From the NCBI GenBank assembly GCA_021234155.1, contig JAJEKV010000028.1, positions 13,716,134-13,780,133 on the forward strand: 64,000 bases of DNA. Direction: 5' to 3'. Origin of the DNA: Isoetes taiwanensis. Lineage: Eukaryota; Streptophyta; Lycopodiopsida; Isoetales; Isoetaceae. The notes beneath the pieces are model-generated. The model ran no database searches and had not been told where the DNA came from. It was given only the letters and a program-made list of their open reading frames with translations. Within the stretch, counting starts at the first letter, position 1, and each line of letters opens with the position of its first letter. Position numbers and translations under genes: made by a program. This document shows positions 11,126-23,363 of this stretch, in pieces.

Positions 11126-13379
11126 AGGCAGGATTCAGGATTAGGGTGTGGACGATTATTTCACAGAGTTTTAGGGTTTCAGAGATTTGCAGGTTGTTTC
11201 ATTTTGATGTTCTTTTGTACATTCTTTCTTCTTTTATTCCGGGATGTAGTAGAAGAGGATCATAGCAAAGAACCCATCTTTGGAGTGGATGCTATGTCTA
11301 GAAAAAAAAAGCATTGGCATTTCGTTGGATTCAATTCCCCATGCGGGGACTATTTTTTCTGAATGAAACATTGACTTCTCTTAGAACCATTACATTGGGT
11401 TTTTTGGATGGACTCCTTAAAAAGCGGATGAGGCTGTTTGGCCTCATCTTGATTTGCAGCCAACAAGTCAAAGGCTACCTCGTGGAATATCCTACAGGAT
11501 ATAACACGATCTAATGGTTCAAAATTTTCTAAAAGAACCCCAAACGATAAAGCACCCCAATTTCAAAGAGACATAAAAGTAGTTACACTAGTTATGTTTC
11601 TTTTTTTACTTATCTGTCACAAAAATAAACTCTTGGTCTTCTGTTAATGATATATTCGAGAAGTGTGGTTGTTATTCTCTTTTACGCACCCATAAGTTAC
11701 AAGCTTTTCTGCTCTAAACTATTTTCTTAAGAACTAACGTAGCAAAATACGTAATTAATTTGAGGGTAGTAATTTTCGAACTTAAAATGAGCTAAGAAAT
11801 ATGCATATGATTCAAATTTTTAAGTACAATCAAGAAGAACACAAAGATGGGTAGTAGCATGCAACAATCATAACACAACAATTGCCAACATTGGTGTGCC
11901 ATTAGATTATATCAAATTAAATTCAATTAGTTTATCAAAAGGATTGAAAAGTTATTGCTTTCGAAGGAGTGTCTCATAATTTTTTCATGGCCATTAGATC
12001 ATGCAATATTTCATAGAATACTCCCACGAGCAGCCCTCAATTATCTGCTTTGTTTGCAAGTCAAGATGTGGTCAAGCTACCCCATCTTGACCCGATTTAT
12101 AAGGAGGCATTTAAAATCAAACCAATGGTTTTATACATATCAATCCTTCATGCACGAGCGAGCGACGGCTTGAATCAAACCCCATTGGAAAAACAATGAA
12201 TCATGGAAAATAAAAAACCGTGGATTCTGCTGCAATTAACCCTCTTTTTATTTCACTGAATAGCATAAACAAACCATGGATTAAATCAATAGTCTCTGTA
12301 TAGATAATAGGGGAAAAAAATTCATAAAAGGAAATCAGAGCATAAGTTCTCACCCAGGCCATCGGCTCTCTGATTCCTCCCATCCGGAAGACCTACAAGA
12401 GCTTTTTTGGCAGTTGGGATTTCAATCTACATGCAGATTCATGACACTACAAGCTTTATCTTGTATTTTTAAGCTAATAATCAAACCTTGCTAACCTTTG
12501 GCAGTCCTGCTTAAACTCTGCTGGGAAGAGAGGCTGAATTGAAGCTCCTTGCAAAGGCTATTTTGAAGGAAGGAACACAAAAGATCTTTTTACTGCCTTC
12601 ATCACAAAGAATCTCTTTCGTTTGTGTATTCTTCTGCAACTGCATTTCTGCACAGGGGGCTCAAAATTTTGCCTACAAACTGAGGAATTCGAATCAAAAC
12701 TCCAATCCAGGACACAATTTCATGTTATAGAACAGAAACGACTATAGTTATAAATTTTTTCAATCGGGAGCTCAAAATAAATATCTGTAAACATTGCATC
12801 TGAATCCATCTAGCATATCATAATTGATGCAGAGACCTCTAAATTCTTTGACATATTCGATCGCCAAATCTTTCGATTCTTCGCAAAGAGAAACAGAGTT
12901 AAGGAGGGCACTTGGTCTCACGGGTCGTACATGAAAGATTGTTGTTATGAAAGAGAATCTAGGGAGAAGAAACAAGGAATCTGGCAGCCTCTGGCCAAGG
13001 GGGCAAGGCAAGCCAACACCTGCCAAGGGGGGTTCATTGTGGGTGCCATACAATATGCCTGAGTGACACGTAGGGGGGTCTTTCTCGACCCATTTGCACA
13101 TGTATACATACAATTAGGGGGCTTTTTTGCCACTACTTTGGGGTAAACTTTTATATGGAAGGGGTCGATTTGCCTTTCAAAATCATATCTGGTGTTTTGG
13201 TCACCATTTGCATGCACATGGCATATCCCCGTTTGTATAAGTGCATCCCCCGAGAGCAGGCCCCGAAAATGTAAAAAGCACTTAAGAATCATTCTGCATC
13301 CGCCAGTAGAAGCGTGGCACGTGGCGGTGTTTAAAAACAAGAATACAAGTAAGAATTTTTGCCAACGACCAGCTAATAT

Positions 13380-13630
13380 CGCGAAAGCCTTTGTGGACGT
13401 TTTACTTGCATTCTCGATTTTACCCCACATTCCGGCTCTTTTACCCCGCTTCAAGAGTTTACCTTGCATTCGATGGTTTTACCGGGCGCAGAATGATTCT
13501 TAAGTGTTTTCCACGTAACAAGAAAGGCAATCTACTTGCCTTCCCTGGACAGGGCTCCGCGCTTCGCGCGTCGCCCTGTTTCCATGCCAGTTCCACGTAA
13601 CAAGAAAGGCAAGTAGATTGCCTTTCCTGT
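13380..13630. mobile_element. Fold-back element with nested hairpins
   Basis: 13522-13542 is the perfect 21-base reverse complement of 13606-13626, and each arm is itself a palindrome (AAGGCAA-tctac-TTGCCTT). Both arms are preceded by 'TTCCACGTAACAAG'. Between them lies a GC-rich hairpin at 13547-13583 with CAGGGC/GCCCTG and CGCGC/GCGCG stems. Upstream (13400-13490) are copies of 'TTTACCTTGCATTC'. The same combination recurs at 42.45-42.9 kb, so this is a repeated non-coding family. Confidence 0.7.
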
Positions 13631-15442
13631 ATATGGAAGAGCCCACACCATACCTAAACCTTCAAAAAAATAAAAGTACAAAGGGTTATATTTCAAACTA
13701 GGTCATTCCATCGTCGACAAAATATGGTTTTGTATAACCTATACCAAAAAGAACCTTCAACGGTTTATTCTCGACACATTGTGTAGCCAAAGCATGAGTT
13801 CAACAAAAATGAGTTCGACAAAAAGAAAGTTGAAGTATAAGAATAGAATAGAATAAGGTTGCCAAATTATCTTTTACTATGATTTTGGCAAATTGGTTTG
13901 TGGGAAAAGGGGATGGGGCTGAATATTGTATATTTTTTTTCTAATGGTTAGAATCGTAAGATTTTGCTCGCTCAAGGACTGCCGAGGATGGCAGGCGGCC
14001 GGATCTCGCATGTAGACTTGCCTTCTGGTATGCTATGGCCGTGGCCCCCGGAGATGATGCTTGCTAACCGGGTGAAGATCCATGGAGGGGATTTTTTGAA
14101 CGATTTTGGCACGTAGGCTATGGCCCGATGCCTTTGCACTTTGTTTATGTAGACATCTCCCCTGCACGAGGCTTCTTGTTCGGGCTTCTTTGTCAAGCTA
14201 GGCTATGAATCCCGGAAGTTTGAAGCCCTTTGTTTGAATTCGGAAGTTTGAAGCCTTCTCTCATGCACTTCTATTTTCAAAGCTTTAGAAGTCATGTTTC
14301 AAGCCGGTGTCTTGAGAGCTTTAGAAGTTGAAATGAAAGATGAGGTGATGCGAGATGAGGCGATGCAGAGACCGTTGTTTCGGCTTTTGTGAGGGAAGAT
14401 CCCAGCCTTCTTCAACTGTGATTTCATCTGCAGGGCGGTCACCGAGGAGGCATCTTCTGCCTCGCCGCTGGCCTACTGTGAAACAAGAGGCTCGAGGTCG
14501 ATTTCGCAAAAAGCTTGGCTTCCCGGGGTTTGGATACATACTCTGGTTTATAGCTATGGCTACTCCAACATGATGGCTACTTTGGCTTTCAAATGATGGC
14601 TACTCGGTTCCTCAAATTTATGGCTATGGTTTCCAGGGATTGTTTGTTGCTGGCGATGGGGTTTAGGGTAGACATGACTCTACAACATAAGGCAGGATGT
14701 TGTTTGGGTGGACATAAGCCAAGACTGCCGCCTGTGTTGCAGTTATTCTTGGACCAAATTTGGGAACCTAGTTTGCTGAGTTTTGTTGTTCAATCATGTA
14801 CTTTCTACTGAAATTTCTGCTGAAATTGCAGTGTTGTTTGTGCTATGGCACGTTCTCAGTGAATGCCACCTCTTGACTAAGTTCTTGTCTGTTCTGCACT
14901 CTTCTTTGTTCTTATGTGTCTGTCTTTTGTGAATGCAATGGTGTTCCTGCATTTTTTATGTGTATAGATTGAAGTATATCATGTATGTATATACGTATTT
15001 TAGGCGTATGGGGTGCACAAGCTTATACGTGGGTCTGATGTGGAAATTGCACAGCCCTTGATTTGGCATATTCATGGAACTATGCTTGGATCCAATGATC
15101 CAAAAAAGCAAGCACCTATGAAAAACAAAATCTAATCTATTTTTCGTACAGCGACAATATTAAAGTTATGTGGATAATTCTATTTGCAAAAAGGCACTTT
15201 ATACCATGGCGTGGACAGGTCTTTTAACGGCCAATCAGGCAACGGCCTGGATAAGAGGGTGGCTTAAATCAACGGCGGAGAGCGTGTGTGGTTGAGGATA
15301 AAGGGCGGTGTTTCGTGCTCGCCATTTTTGATGGTAGCCACAGGTTTGGTTTGTAAAGCAGTTCCGGCGATCGCTCATACCAAACAGAAGACCTGTTATT
15401 GATTTATATTCTCAGATTCACCTCCATCAGATTGCCAAATTG

Positions 15443-17303
15443 ATGCGCAAAACTCTGAATTCTATGGACTCTTCTAACCGTCGCCGAAGATCCAGCCATA
15501 GACATCACCATCAATCCCGAAGATCCAGCCATGGCGCCTCTGCTGCCGATCTCGAACCTCCGGTTCATCGCAATCCGTGTAGGGTGAAATCTGAAATTAG
15601 GGCTGGAAATGCAGATTTGAATGCAGCTTTGAGAGAAAATGCAGATTTGAATGCAGACTTGAGAGAAAATGCAGCGGAGGAGCCTGAGGTGAAATCTGAA
15701 ATTAGGGCTGGAAATGCAGATTTGAATGCAGATTTGAGAGAAAATGCAGATTTGAATGCAGACTTGAGAGAAAATGCAGCGGAGGAGCCTGAGGTGAAAT
15801 CTGAAATTAGGGCTGGAAATGCAGATTTGAATGCAGATTTGAGAGAAAATGCAGCGAAGGAGCCGGAATTGGATTTGGACAGGGCTCTGCGGTGGAAAGA
15901 GGCTTCCAGATTAGCATCTCTGTATGTACGAAGACTTTGGAAATGCCCAAACGATGGCTCGGAAAAACGGCAAGATGCTCAAGCTTCGGCTTCTCACAGG
16001 GTTGAAAAATCAGGTGATCCTGAGCTTAAAAGATTTGGAAAAGTACGACGGGAATCCTCATTTTCTCAAGAACAAGTACAAGATCCTCGAGATTTTATTC
16101 GCCACAGGGTTCAGGAATCACAAAATTATGAGCTTCAACAGCATATAAAAGAGGAATCCGAAACTTCTTTTTCTCACCGTGTTAAAAAAGAAGATCACTA
16201 TGACCGATCAGATCAGGACAGAAGAAGAAGATTAAGAAGGCAAAAAGATGGCTCGGAAAAACGGCAAGATGCTCAAGCTTCGGCTTCTCACAGGGTTGAA
16301 GAATCAGGTGATCCTGAGCGTAAAAGATTGGGCAAAATACGACGGGAATCCTCATTTTCCCAAGAACAAGTACAAGATCCTCGAGGTTTTCATCCGCACA
16401 GGGTTCTGGAATCCGCACCTTCTTTTTCTCACTGGCTTAAAAAAGAAGATCGTTATGGCAGAACAGATCAGGTCGAAAGAAGAAGATTAAGGCAAAAGAT
16501 GTTTCGAAAAAACGCAAGATGCTCAAGCTTCCGCTTCTCGCCGGGGTGAAAAATCAGGGGATTCTGAGATTAAAAGATTTAGCAAATTACGACGAGAATT
16601 CTCATTTTCTCGCGGGCTTCGTAGCAGCCCAGTTGATCAAGAACAAGTACAAGATGCTCGAGCTTTTATTATTCCACACAGGGTTCCGGAATCAGAGAAT
16701 CATGAGCTTAAACAGCATATAAAAGAGGAATCCGAAACTTCTGTTTCTTCCTGGGTTAAAGAAAAATATCATTACGGCAGATCAAAGAATTATGAGCTTA
16801 AACATCATAGAAGAGAGAAATCCGAAACTTCTTTTTCTCACTCTGTCAAAGAAAAAGATCATTGGGATTCTGAGCGTAAAAGATTTCGCGAAGTACGACG
16901 AGAACTCTCATTTCCTCGCAGCCCAATTGATCAAGAACGAGCTCTTATTCCACACAGGGTTCAGGAATCACAAAATTATGAGATTAAACGTCATACAGAA
17001 GAAGACTCCGTAACTTTTTTTTCTCACCGGGTTAAACAAGAAGATCATTCTGGCAGATCAGATAATTCTGTGGTTATATCGCCTACCAAGATCACCACAT
17101 ATAATGAAGAAGAGGAGGATCTTTTCCAAACCAGAGATGAATCCCATTCTGTATATCATGATCCTAATTCTGAAGAAGCAAAGTGGCAGAGCACGATGGT
17201 GGCTATGTTGTCTAGCCAAGATGAGGCTCCTGAGTTGAGAAATCGAAGAGTTTATAATCCAACACAAATGAAAAGCAGATTGGATGCTGGCTATGGCAAA
17301 TGA
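15443..17303 (+). CDS. Repeat-rich, highly charged protein of unknown function (one frameshift)
   Basis: Intronless gene of about 620 codons starting at the ATG at 15443. The N-terminus is basic and His/Ser-rich ('RRRRSSHRHHHQSRRSSHG'). It is followed by 35-residue repeats built from 'NADLNADLREN' (15584-15870), a conserved stretch 'LRWKEASRLASLYVRRLW', then two near-identical 98-residue repeats ('QDAQASASHRVE', 'RRESSFSQEQVQDPR', 'HRVKKEDHY') with further diverged copies. The C-terminus contains 'AKWQSTMVAMLSS' and 'VYNPTQMKSRL'. The frame changes between about 16490 and 16515, where the third repeat differs from the second by two one-base deletions; the downstream frame is then open to the stop at 17303. 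Composition suggests an intrinsically disordered nuclear or RNA-associated protein, which is inference. A broken paralogue lies at 9.1-10.2 kb. Confidence 0.75.
15584..15870 (+). repeat. 105-bp coding tandem repeat, 2.7 copies
   Basis: Unit starts at 15584, 15689 and 15794 ('GTGAAATCTGAAATTAGGGC'). The third copy lacks one 33-bp subunit. Each unit encodes 35 residues, themselves made of 'NADLNADLREN' subrepeats. Period is a multiple of three, so copy-number change would preserve the frame. Confidence 0.95.
15953..16560 (+). repeat. 294-bp coding tandem repeat
   Basis: Units start at 15953, 16247 and about 16498 (the second period is shortened to 251 bp). The first two are almost identical at the nucleotide level (98 codons), the third and later copies diverge. 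The frame of the gene changes at the second/third junction. Confidence 0.9.
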
Positions 17304-18453
17304 GGATTTACTTCTTCGAATGAGTGTACATAAAACTGGTGCAGACGCTATTATTTAGATCTGGATCTACATTATTATCAACAGATCTTCCTTTGATCAT
17401 CACAATTTTATTTTGACGTGATGATGATACGATTCCTAAGGTCCAGTTATGAAAATTCTCGGGCAAGACCATACAAGAAACACATCTTCTGCTGCCATTC
17501 CATGGATTTTTATCATGTACAGAAAGAGATTTTGAATCGCACATAACGACTTGGTTATGAATAGCCCATAAGCGGCAATACATTTGGTGCACTCATACAA
17601 GGACCTAGTTAGCATATGTTTGAGATTAAATGGTTGGCCTAACTTGGATTACAACACAAGAATGAGATTAAATGGTTGGCATAAATAAATACAAGGATAA
17701 CATCTTGAGTTGTTACGTTAATAGATGTACTAGTTGGTCACCAATGCCGAATCCTTTAAGGACCAATCCCTAATATGAAAGAAAAAGTACCAAAATTCCT
17801 AAACTAATATGAAAGAAAAAGTACCAAAATAGAAGCTAACTACTTGGCAAGCATTATTGAACATGTGCATCATGGAAGTTGTTAGCATTCACCATTCCCC
17901 CATTTATGTGTGACAACTCAACCAATCATGATCACACTTTTGATCAAAAGCAAATTAATGATTATCGTTAAACATGTATGTTATCTCAACATATATATTT
18001 TATTTTGTTGAAAGATGTTTCCATTCATTACATTTTCATGGGTATAGCCAAATTCTATGTGATATCAATGCACCCACATGCCCATAATTTTATGGAGTAA
18101 TCACATAATAAAATTTGTATTACCTACAATTGAACAAAGAAAGTATCCCCTAACTGTTGGCACCTATACTTTTATCATCCATATACCACAAACCTGTTTG
18201 CCGAGTTTGGATCTAAGATCCTTGAAAAGGAAACCACAAACGAAGTACGCCACTTCCATATAATCCAAAGAAGCCACCCCTTACACAATGTATAGCATTC
18301 TTTTTTAATGCAGATCAACCTATACAATACAGTACAACACACTCACTTTTCTTCACTTTTGCAAAAGCCCTGGAAATAAATGCTACGCCGACCGAAGTTT
18401 GTCAATCTTGGGACAATCAAAGATGTTTCGAGGTTGCCGCAAGGAGGTCAAGT
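17304..18453. other. Intergenic, no gene seen
   Basis: AT-rich. A 27-bp phrase 'CTAATATGAAAGAAAAAGTA' recurs at 17770 and 17804 (34-bp period), and 'GAGATTAAATGGTTGGC' occurs at about 17620 and 17653. Nothing else supported. Confidence 0.6.
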
Positions 18454-20071
18454 GGGAGTGTGACGCCCCCAACATATAATGACCCTGACGATACATATTT
18501 GGACTTTCCTCCCATGGCGCACCAACTCACCATGAGCGTGGCCCTCGCCTCATATTCGGCCATCGATAATACGATGCCCGAAAAGAAGGACACCGGCGGG
18601 GTCATTCGCCCACGCCTTCAATGGGGCTCCTATGTCGCGAAGCGGAATACAAGGGTTAGCACACAAAGATAAATCACATATAAATAACCACCACGGCGGG
18701 GTGGCATATCCATCCAAATACCAACGCAAAAGAATATGCATCTAAGCCTAAGAAAACACCCCAAACCCATGGTTCTACCCCTGCTCGCATCTCAATGAGG
18801 ATCGATCGACGGCTAGGGCTCAAGAGATCAAAGATGTAATCTTGACATGGGCGCTATCGGGCATAAAACATTGGCTAGGGTTGTCCACTCCATCCGCCCT
18901 CCCGCGGCACACTTTGCAGATGGGTCAATTCACGCTATGGCGTCGCTTATAGCCTTCCAGGAGACGCAGGCTCGAGGCATCACCTCGGCCGAGCCTACTC
19001 CGTGGTTCATGAAGCCCCGTCCCGATGAGGCAGTCGGAAGCGCCCCTTCCGTAATCACAAGGCTCCATGGGCGAAGCTAGAGAATACGTGCCGCGATCAG
19101 CGACCCCCATCCGCACACTAATTTACTCACCCTAAATCTACTCAGTGCAAGGTGCCCCATAATGGGTCACACCTTCCCACCTGTGGAGTGTCGCACCCAT
19201 ACCCGCCCCTCTACGCGGACCCGCCATCGCCTAGCTCGCTATAGGAGTCCTGTGAGCCTTTATGTTCGTGCAAGACCCCACCTCCACTTCACCACCGTGT
19301 TCCTTTGTCCGGTGCTAAGCCAGCACCATAGCATCTATGACTCGGGTGGGCTCTTGTGCACAGCCGCATTTAACGGATATTACAGGGCTCTATCTAGGAG
19401 CATACTACAATAAATAGCCTCGCAGGTCTCTACCCCTTAATCCCCCATTTCCGAGTAACCCTAGGCTAACAACCACCAATCCATCCATTACAAGCGTAAC
19501 CAGAATCGAAATATATAGAGAGAACCTACCTTACAATCAAGGGTTAGTTCCCTCTGAGTAAAACACAAAGAGAGTAGACCAACAACCCAAACAAAGCCCA
19601 ACAGGGCTTTATCCTAGAATTCACATCTACACTAGCCACCCCACTGTTTTTGGCCGACCCATTGTCATTGGGAATCTCCATCTTCTTGATCTTGGTGTTC
19701 AACTTGTGTGAGAAGGGTGGCGAAGGTGGCTTCTCCGGGTCACAAGGGTGGCGCCACCGTCACAAGGGTGGCGCCCACCGCCAAGGTGAGTTGTGGTCGA
19801 TATGGGGTGGTGATCCACCCTATTGACCCCTATTAGCATTATCATGCTAGCCAATCGAGGGTGGCCACGTGGCGCCTTCCCAAACCATAATTAGCTTAAT
19901 TATGGTTTTTAAATATTAGTTCCTTAATTATAGGTTATTATTGTCAATAATTAAATTAGCCTTTTAAGTGAACCACCTAGGTTCCCATACCCCATGTGGC
20001 GTATGTATCCTTGGTGACGTGTCAACATATTTATACTTATACCGTATAAATACTTGGAACGTCACAGGGAG
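18454..20071. mobile_element. Solo LTR, 1608 bp, with GGGAG target duplication
   Basis: The LTR spans 18459-20066. It begins TGTGACGCCCCC and ends GGAACGTCACA, giving 7-bp perfect terminal inverted repeats TGTGACG/CGTCACA with the canonical TG..CA ends. It is flanked on both sides by GGGAG (18454-18458 and 20067-20071). There is no internal retrotransposon coding between copies and no second LTR, so it is a solo LTR left by recombination. The family (Ty1/copia or Ty3/gypsy) cannot be decided without an internal region. Confidence 0.85.
20046..20053 (+). promoter_or_regulatory. TATA-like sequence at the 3' end of the solo LTR
   Basis: TATAAATA lies 14 bp inside the LTR end, in a position where it could direct transcription into the ParB-like gene starting about 200 bp downstream. 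It is unusual for an LTR's own TATA box to be so close to the end, so chance is possible. Confidence 0.3.
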
Positions 20072-20249
20072 GCTTTCTTTCAAGACCTCCCAGGGCTTCA
20101 TTGTGGTCGACATTGCAAGCTTTAGAATCGTCAGTGTGCAATCACAAGCATTGTACAAGTATATCTCCCATTACCGGAACAAACAAAGCCTAGCTTCCAT
20201 TATTAGGCAGGTTTGTTCTAGTCAAAGCGAGGACTTTCCCCGTTAGTGA

Positions 20250-21692
20250 GTCCCCGCATGAGGAAGAAAACCGGGGGTCTCCTATCGCTAGTACTTCTGG
20301 GCAGGACAAGGACGAGCAACCCAAAAAAAACTTAGCAAGGTGCCAAGAGACACCATAGCCGCTAAGGAACCAAAAAGAGGAAAGTACAAAGCCTTTGAAA
20401 TAGTGGAGAGCTCCCCGAGGAAAGCACAAAAGAAAAGAAAGGGAAAAGGAAAAGCACCTTGGGTTGCAATAAAGGAAAAGAAACTTGATAAAACCTCCGA
20501 AAGATATATCTTTATGTAACTTGCATGAGGCTGCCCCCTAAAAATGAGGCTGGTGAACGGCCACTTCAGGTTCGAAAAATCTACGCAGATCACTTAAGGA
20601 ACCTGAAGGACAGAATAAGGAGCAATCCAAATGCTCATGTGGCCCCAATAGTTGTCCTTGTTGACAGGGAGCAGTGCACAACCCCCCAAGACTATGACAG
20701 GAAGAATGCAGATACCTATACACATTATGTCTTGGGAGGTAATCACAGCTTCAAAGCAAGAAGGCAACTCTACAAAGAGAAGAAGAACCCAAGGTACCTC
20801 TCCGCCCCTAGGTGTCCGCTTCGTGGTCTTACCGATGAAGAAGCAAAAATCGTTGCCAACACCCACAATGCTAACAACGAGTATAAATTGAAGATGAGCT
20901 TTGTCGATAAGATCAGGTTTATGCACATTTATCAGTTGTGATGTGTATTAAAGATCTACATAGAAAGACAAAGATTAATATGCAATATAATAAGGTAGTT
21001 CGATATGAGAAATTGGGGAGAAAAAAGAAGCAATGGAAATGGATTGGCCAGAAGATGCTAATGCTGTCAGTGAGGCACTTGCCAAAAATACGTTATTTTT
21101 AAGGAAAAATATGGTGAGGACCTTGAAGAAGCCAGCGCACTTTGAGTTTAAGAAGGCGTATGCCATTGAATGCCGCCTGAAATATGACGGCTAACAAAGG
21201 CGGCCACCATTGGCCACCTACAAACCGGTTCCAATTGGCTTTCAGAGATGGCAAGGTACGCACATTCCGTATTCTGGAATAATAAGTCGTGCTAATGTTT
21301 TGTTTAGATTTTTTGCGTCTGCCTCTGTACCATTCTCTTCCTACAAGTTCTTTTCTTTTTTCGATGGGAAATTTTTCTTTTCTTCTTGGAGAGAAAAGAA
21401 CAGAAAAGTTATTTCTATTTAATAGTTTGTGAAATGGTTTGGTAGGATATGTAACAGTAGGAAGTGTTGCAGTTAAGGCTGATCTTGTAATCCATATTTC
21501 CATTGGTAAGTAGTATTCAGGTTACTTATCTTATGAAGATTCAATTTTAATCTTATATTCATGTGGTTATGCAGTATCTAGCTTGCATGCTAGATTGTTT
21601 GCAAAGGATTTGAACATCACAAATGGAACGTATGGTGACTGGATGAAGTTGAGACTTGGATTTGTCACTACAAAGGTTCTTCTCGGTAATTA
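20250..21692 (+). CDS. ParB/Srx-fold-like protein gene, frame-broken or multi-exon
   Basis: Open segments in three frames read as one protein. First comes a Ser/Glu-rich segment ('GSPIASTSGQDKDEQPKK'), then a Lys-rich, nuclear-localisation-like segment ending near 20519 ('RKAQKKRKGKGKAPW'). The main ORF 20525-20941 follows: 'APIVVLVDREQ' (strand), 'HYVLGGNHSFKARRQLYKE' (the GNH motif typical of ParB/sulfiredoxin-fold domains, followed by a helix), and 'LTDEEAKIVANTHN'. Later pieces are 21033-21194 (53 codons, 'MDWPEDANAVSEAL') and an exon-like piece at about 21574-21692 after a TATGCAG acceptor ('SLHARLFAKDLNITNGTY'). ParB/Srx domains bind or cleave DNA or nucleotides. The activity here is unknown. 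The first two frame changes could be indel errors; the gaps further down could be introns. A methyltransferase gene lies 4 kb away on the other strand. Confidence 0.55.
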
Positions 21693-22104
21693 GTAAAGAT
21701 TGCTTGCCAATTAGAACCATTGATATTGGCAAGCGTTATATTTTCGAAATAAAATCATTGTTGTTGGTGGTGATCTTCCACGTCAAACCTCCGCCTTCCA
21801 CAAAAGTGTATATGGATAATGGATCCCTTTTTTAATTCCCACCATATTCTAAATAGGCAGAGCATATTATCTGCATCGCATAACCACCAATAATTAAAAA
21901 CTATAGTCGGTTATATGCTAAGCAATACATTCAAATATCTAATGCGTTGGACAACAAAGCCTATGACTATGGCATAAAGATGTTGAAAAACAAAATAATG
22001 TCAACTTAATGCACTAAACATTAAAGGCTTTGGGGCATTGGTTTATGATGTTTATCACGTCAAGAACCATTTAAATTTACAACAATGTCGCCATGGCAAT
22101 CTAG

Positions 22105-22500
22105 CCCTTTAAGGACGATTGAAATAACACCATAGAAACCAAGCCTTATTACCGCATTGTTATACCACATTCTGAAGCATTATCATAAACTATACTTATT
22201 AAACATGCTAGAAAACCACCTTGTTGAAGACCATTGAAATATCGCATGCACAAACCTACCACTAAGCAATTTAACCCTTTAAGGACTGCATCAAAGTAAC
22301 ACCATAAAACTAAGTCTTATTACCGCAGTGTTATACCACACCTTGAAACACTATAACCAACCATACTTACTAAACATGCAAGAAAACCACCTTGTTGAAT
22401 ACCATTGAAATACTCCATGCACAAACCATACCCATACCATACCCATGAAGCACTGCATTAAACTACACCTACTAAACATGTTATAAAACCACCGGAGTGG
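22105..22500 (+). repeat. Tandem repeat, about 170 bp, 2.2 copies
   Basis: 'CCCTTTAAGGAC' starts units at 22105 and 22275, each continuing through 'TTATTACCGCA', 'GTTATACCACA' and 'AAACCACCTTGTTGAA'. A third partial copy runs to about 22500. Units are diverged. Confidence 0.75.
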
Positions 22501-22614
22501 ACCTCATATGCTAGTCAACTTCATAAACACTTGAAGAAAAATACAAACTTTAACCATATATGGTTTTTAATGAAATTAACCCCCAAAGACGTATTGGTTT
22601 TATTGACTAGTTTT

Positions 22615-23363
22615 TCATATATAACCAAGGAAGAAACCCATATCGGTTTTATTTTTGGGTGCCTTGTGTGAGGGAAGCCTTGGCTGGCGGGATGATGAAA
22701 CTAGCAGCACCCTAGTTTTGGCCAAGTTAACTCGCATGCCAGTGAATCGGCAAAAAGTGTCAAGAGCATCCAGTGACGCTGCATATCCTCCGAGTATAGG
22801 CCGAGGTTGACATCGCAAGATCTATGAGTTGTCGATTGTGTGATGCATGAGATGGGCTTCGCACCTCCATGCTCGAGAGCCAATCTTCCAGCTTGGTCAA
22901 TGTACAGCCAAAGAGTGTGGGGAGATGGGGCAACCCCGACGCACTCCAATACTACTAACATTATCGTCATGGACGATGTGTGATACTACCGAAAGCATGC
23001 CTCTCAGATAGCCTATATATTGCATTCTCGCAAGTCAAGTACCCACCGCCGCGAACCTATCCCATAGCCCGTCAGCGGCATCGGGTCAAAAACTTTTGTA
23101 AAATCCACGAAACAACAGTACAGGTTTTGTCGGCGATTCCTGCTATGCTCAATCAATGTGCGCAGAGTGAAGATATGATCAATGGTGGAATGCCTGGGCT
23201 GGAAACCCCGCCTGCGGTAAGAGCTCGCGACATCCGCCTCCTCTCGCCCATATTGTCGCCATCGCCAAGGATGCCACCAACGCTTTTGCAAAGAGAGAGT
23301 CGACCATAATAGTACACTAGTTGGCTGGGCATTGAGGGTCCCCTGCCTTGTATATGAGCACAA
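22615..23363 (-). pseudogene. LINE reverse transcriptase fragments
   Basis: 23013-23363 carries 'RRRGFQPRHSTIDHIFTLR' and 'LYCCFVDFTKVFDPMP' (finger region and motif A with its catalytic Asp). 22701-22970 carries 'SPHTLWLYIDQ', the degenerate motif B. 22615-22818 carries 'DALDTFCRFTGMRVNLAKT', the segment that follows the DD motif in LINEs. Frameshifts separate all three pieces and the DD motif itself is not intact in one frame. Confidence 0.85.

Larger units (their letters stand above)
10201..15442. other. Long intergenic region
   Basis: No convincing protein-coding gene. Open frames on both strands lack recognisable motifs and overlap one another as shadows. Contents I can support: a tandem array near 11 kb, a fold-back element near 13.5 kb, and GC-richer stretches near 12.9-13.5 and 14.0-14.6 kb. 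Confidence 0.55.

Noticed and set aside
11006-11514. Two overlapping plus-strand ORFs near 11.0-11.5 kb
   Set aside because: Begin inside the 61-bp tandem array, no motif, and codon use looks random.
12945-13469. 174-codon minus-strand ORF
   Set aside because: It crosses a repetitive fold-back family, has an opposing ORF of similar length and no recognisable composition.
20067-20250. Interpretation of 18459-20250 as LTR plus internal start of a retrotransposon encoding the ParB-like protein
   Set aside because: The terminal repeats and GGGAG duplication end the LTR at 20066, so downstream sequence is flank, not internal region.
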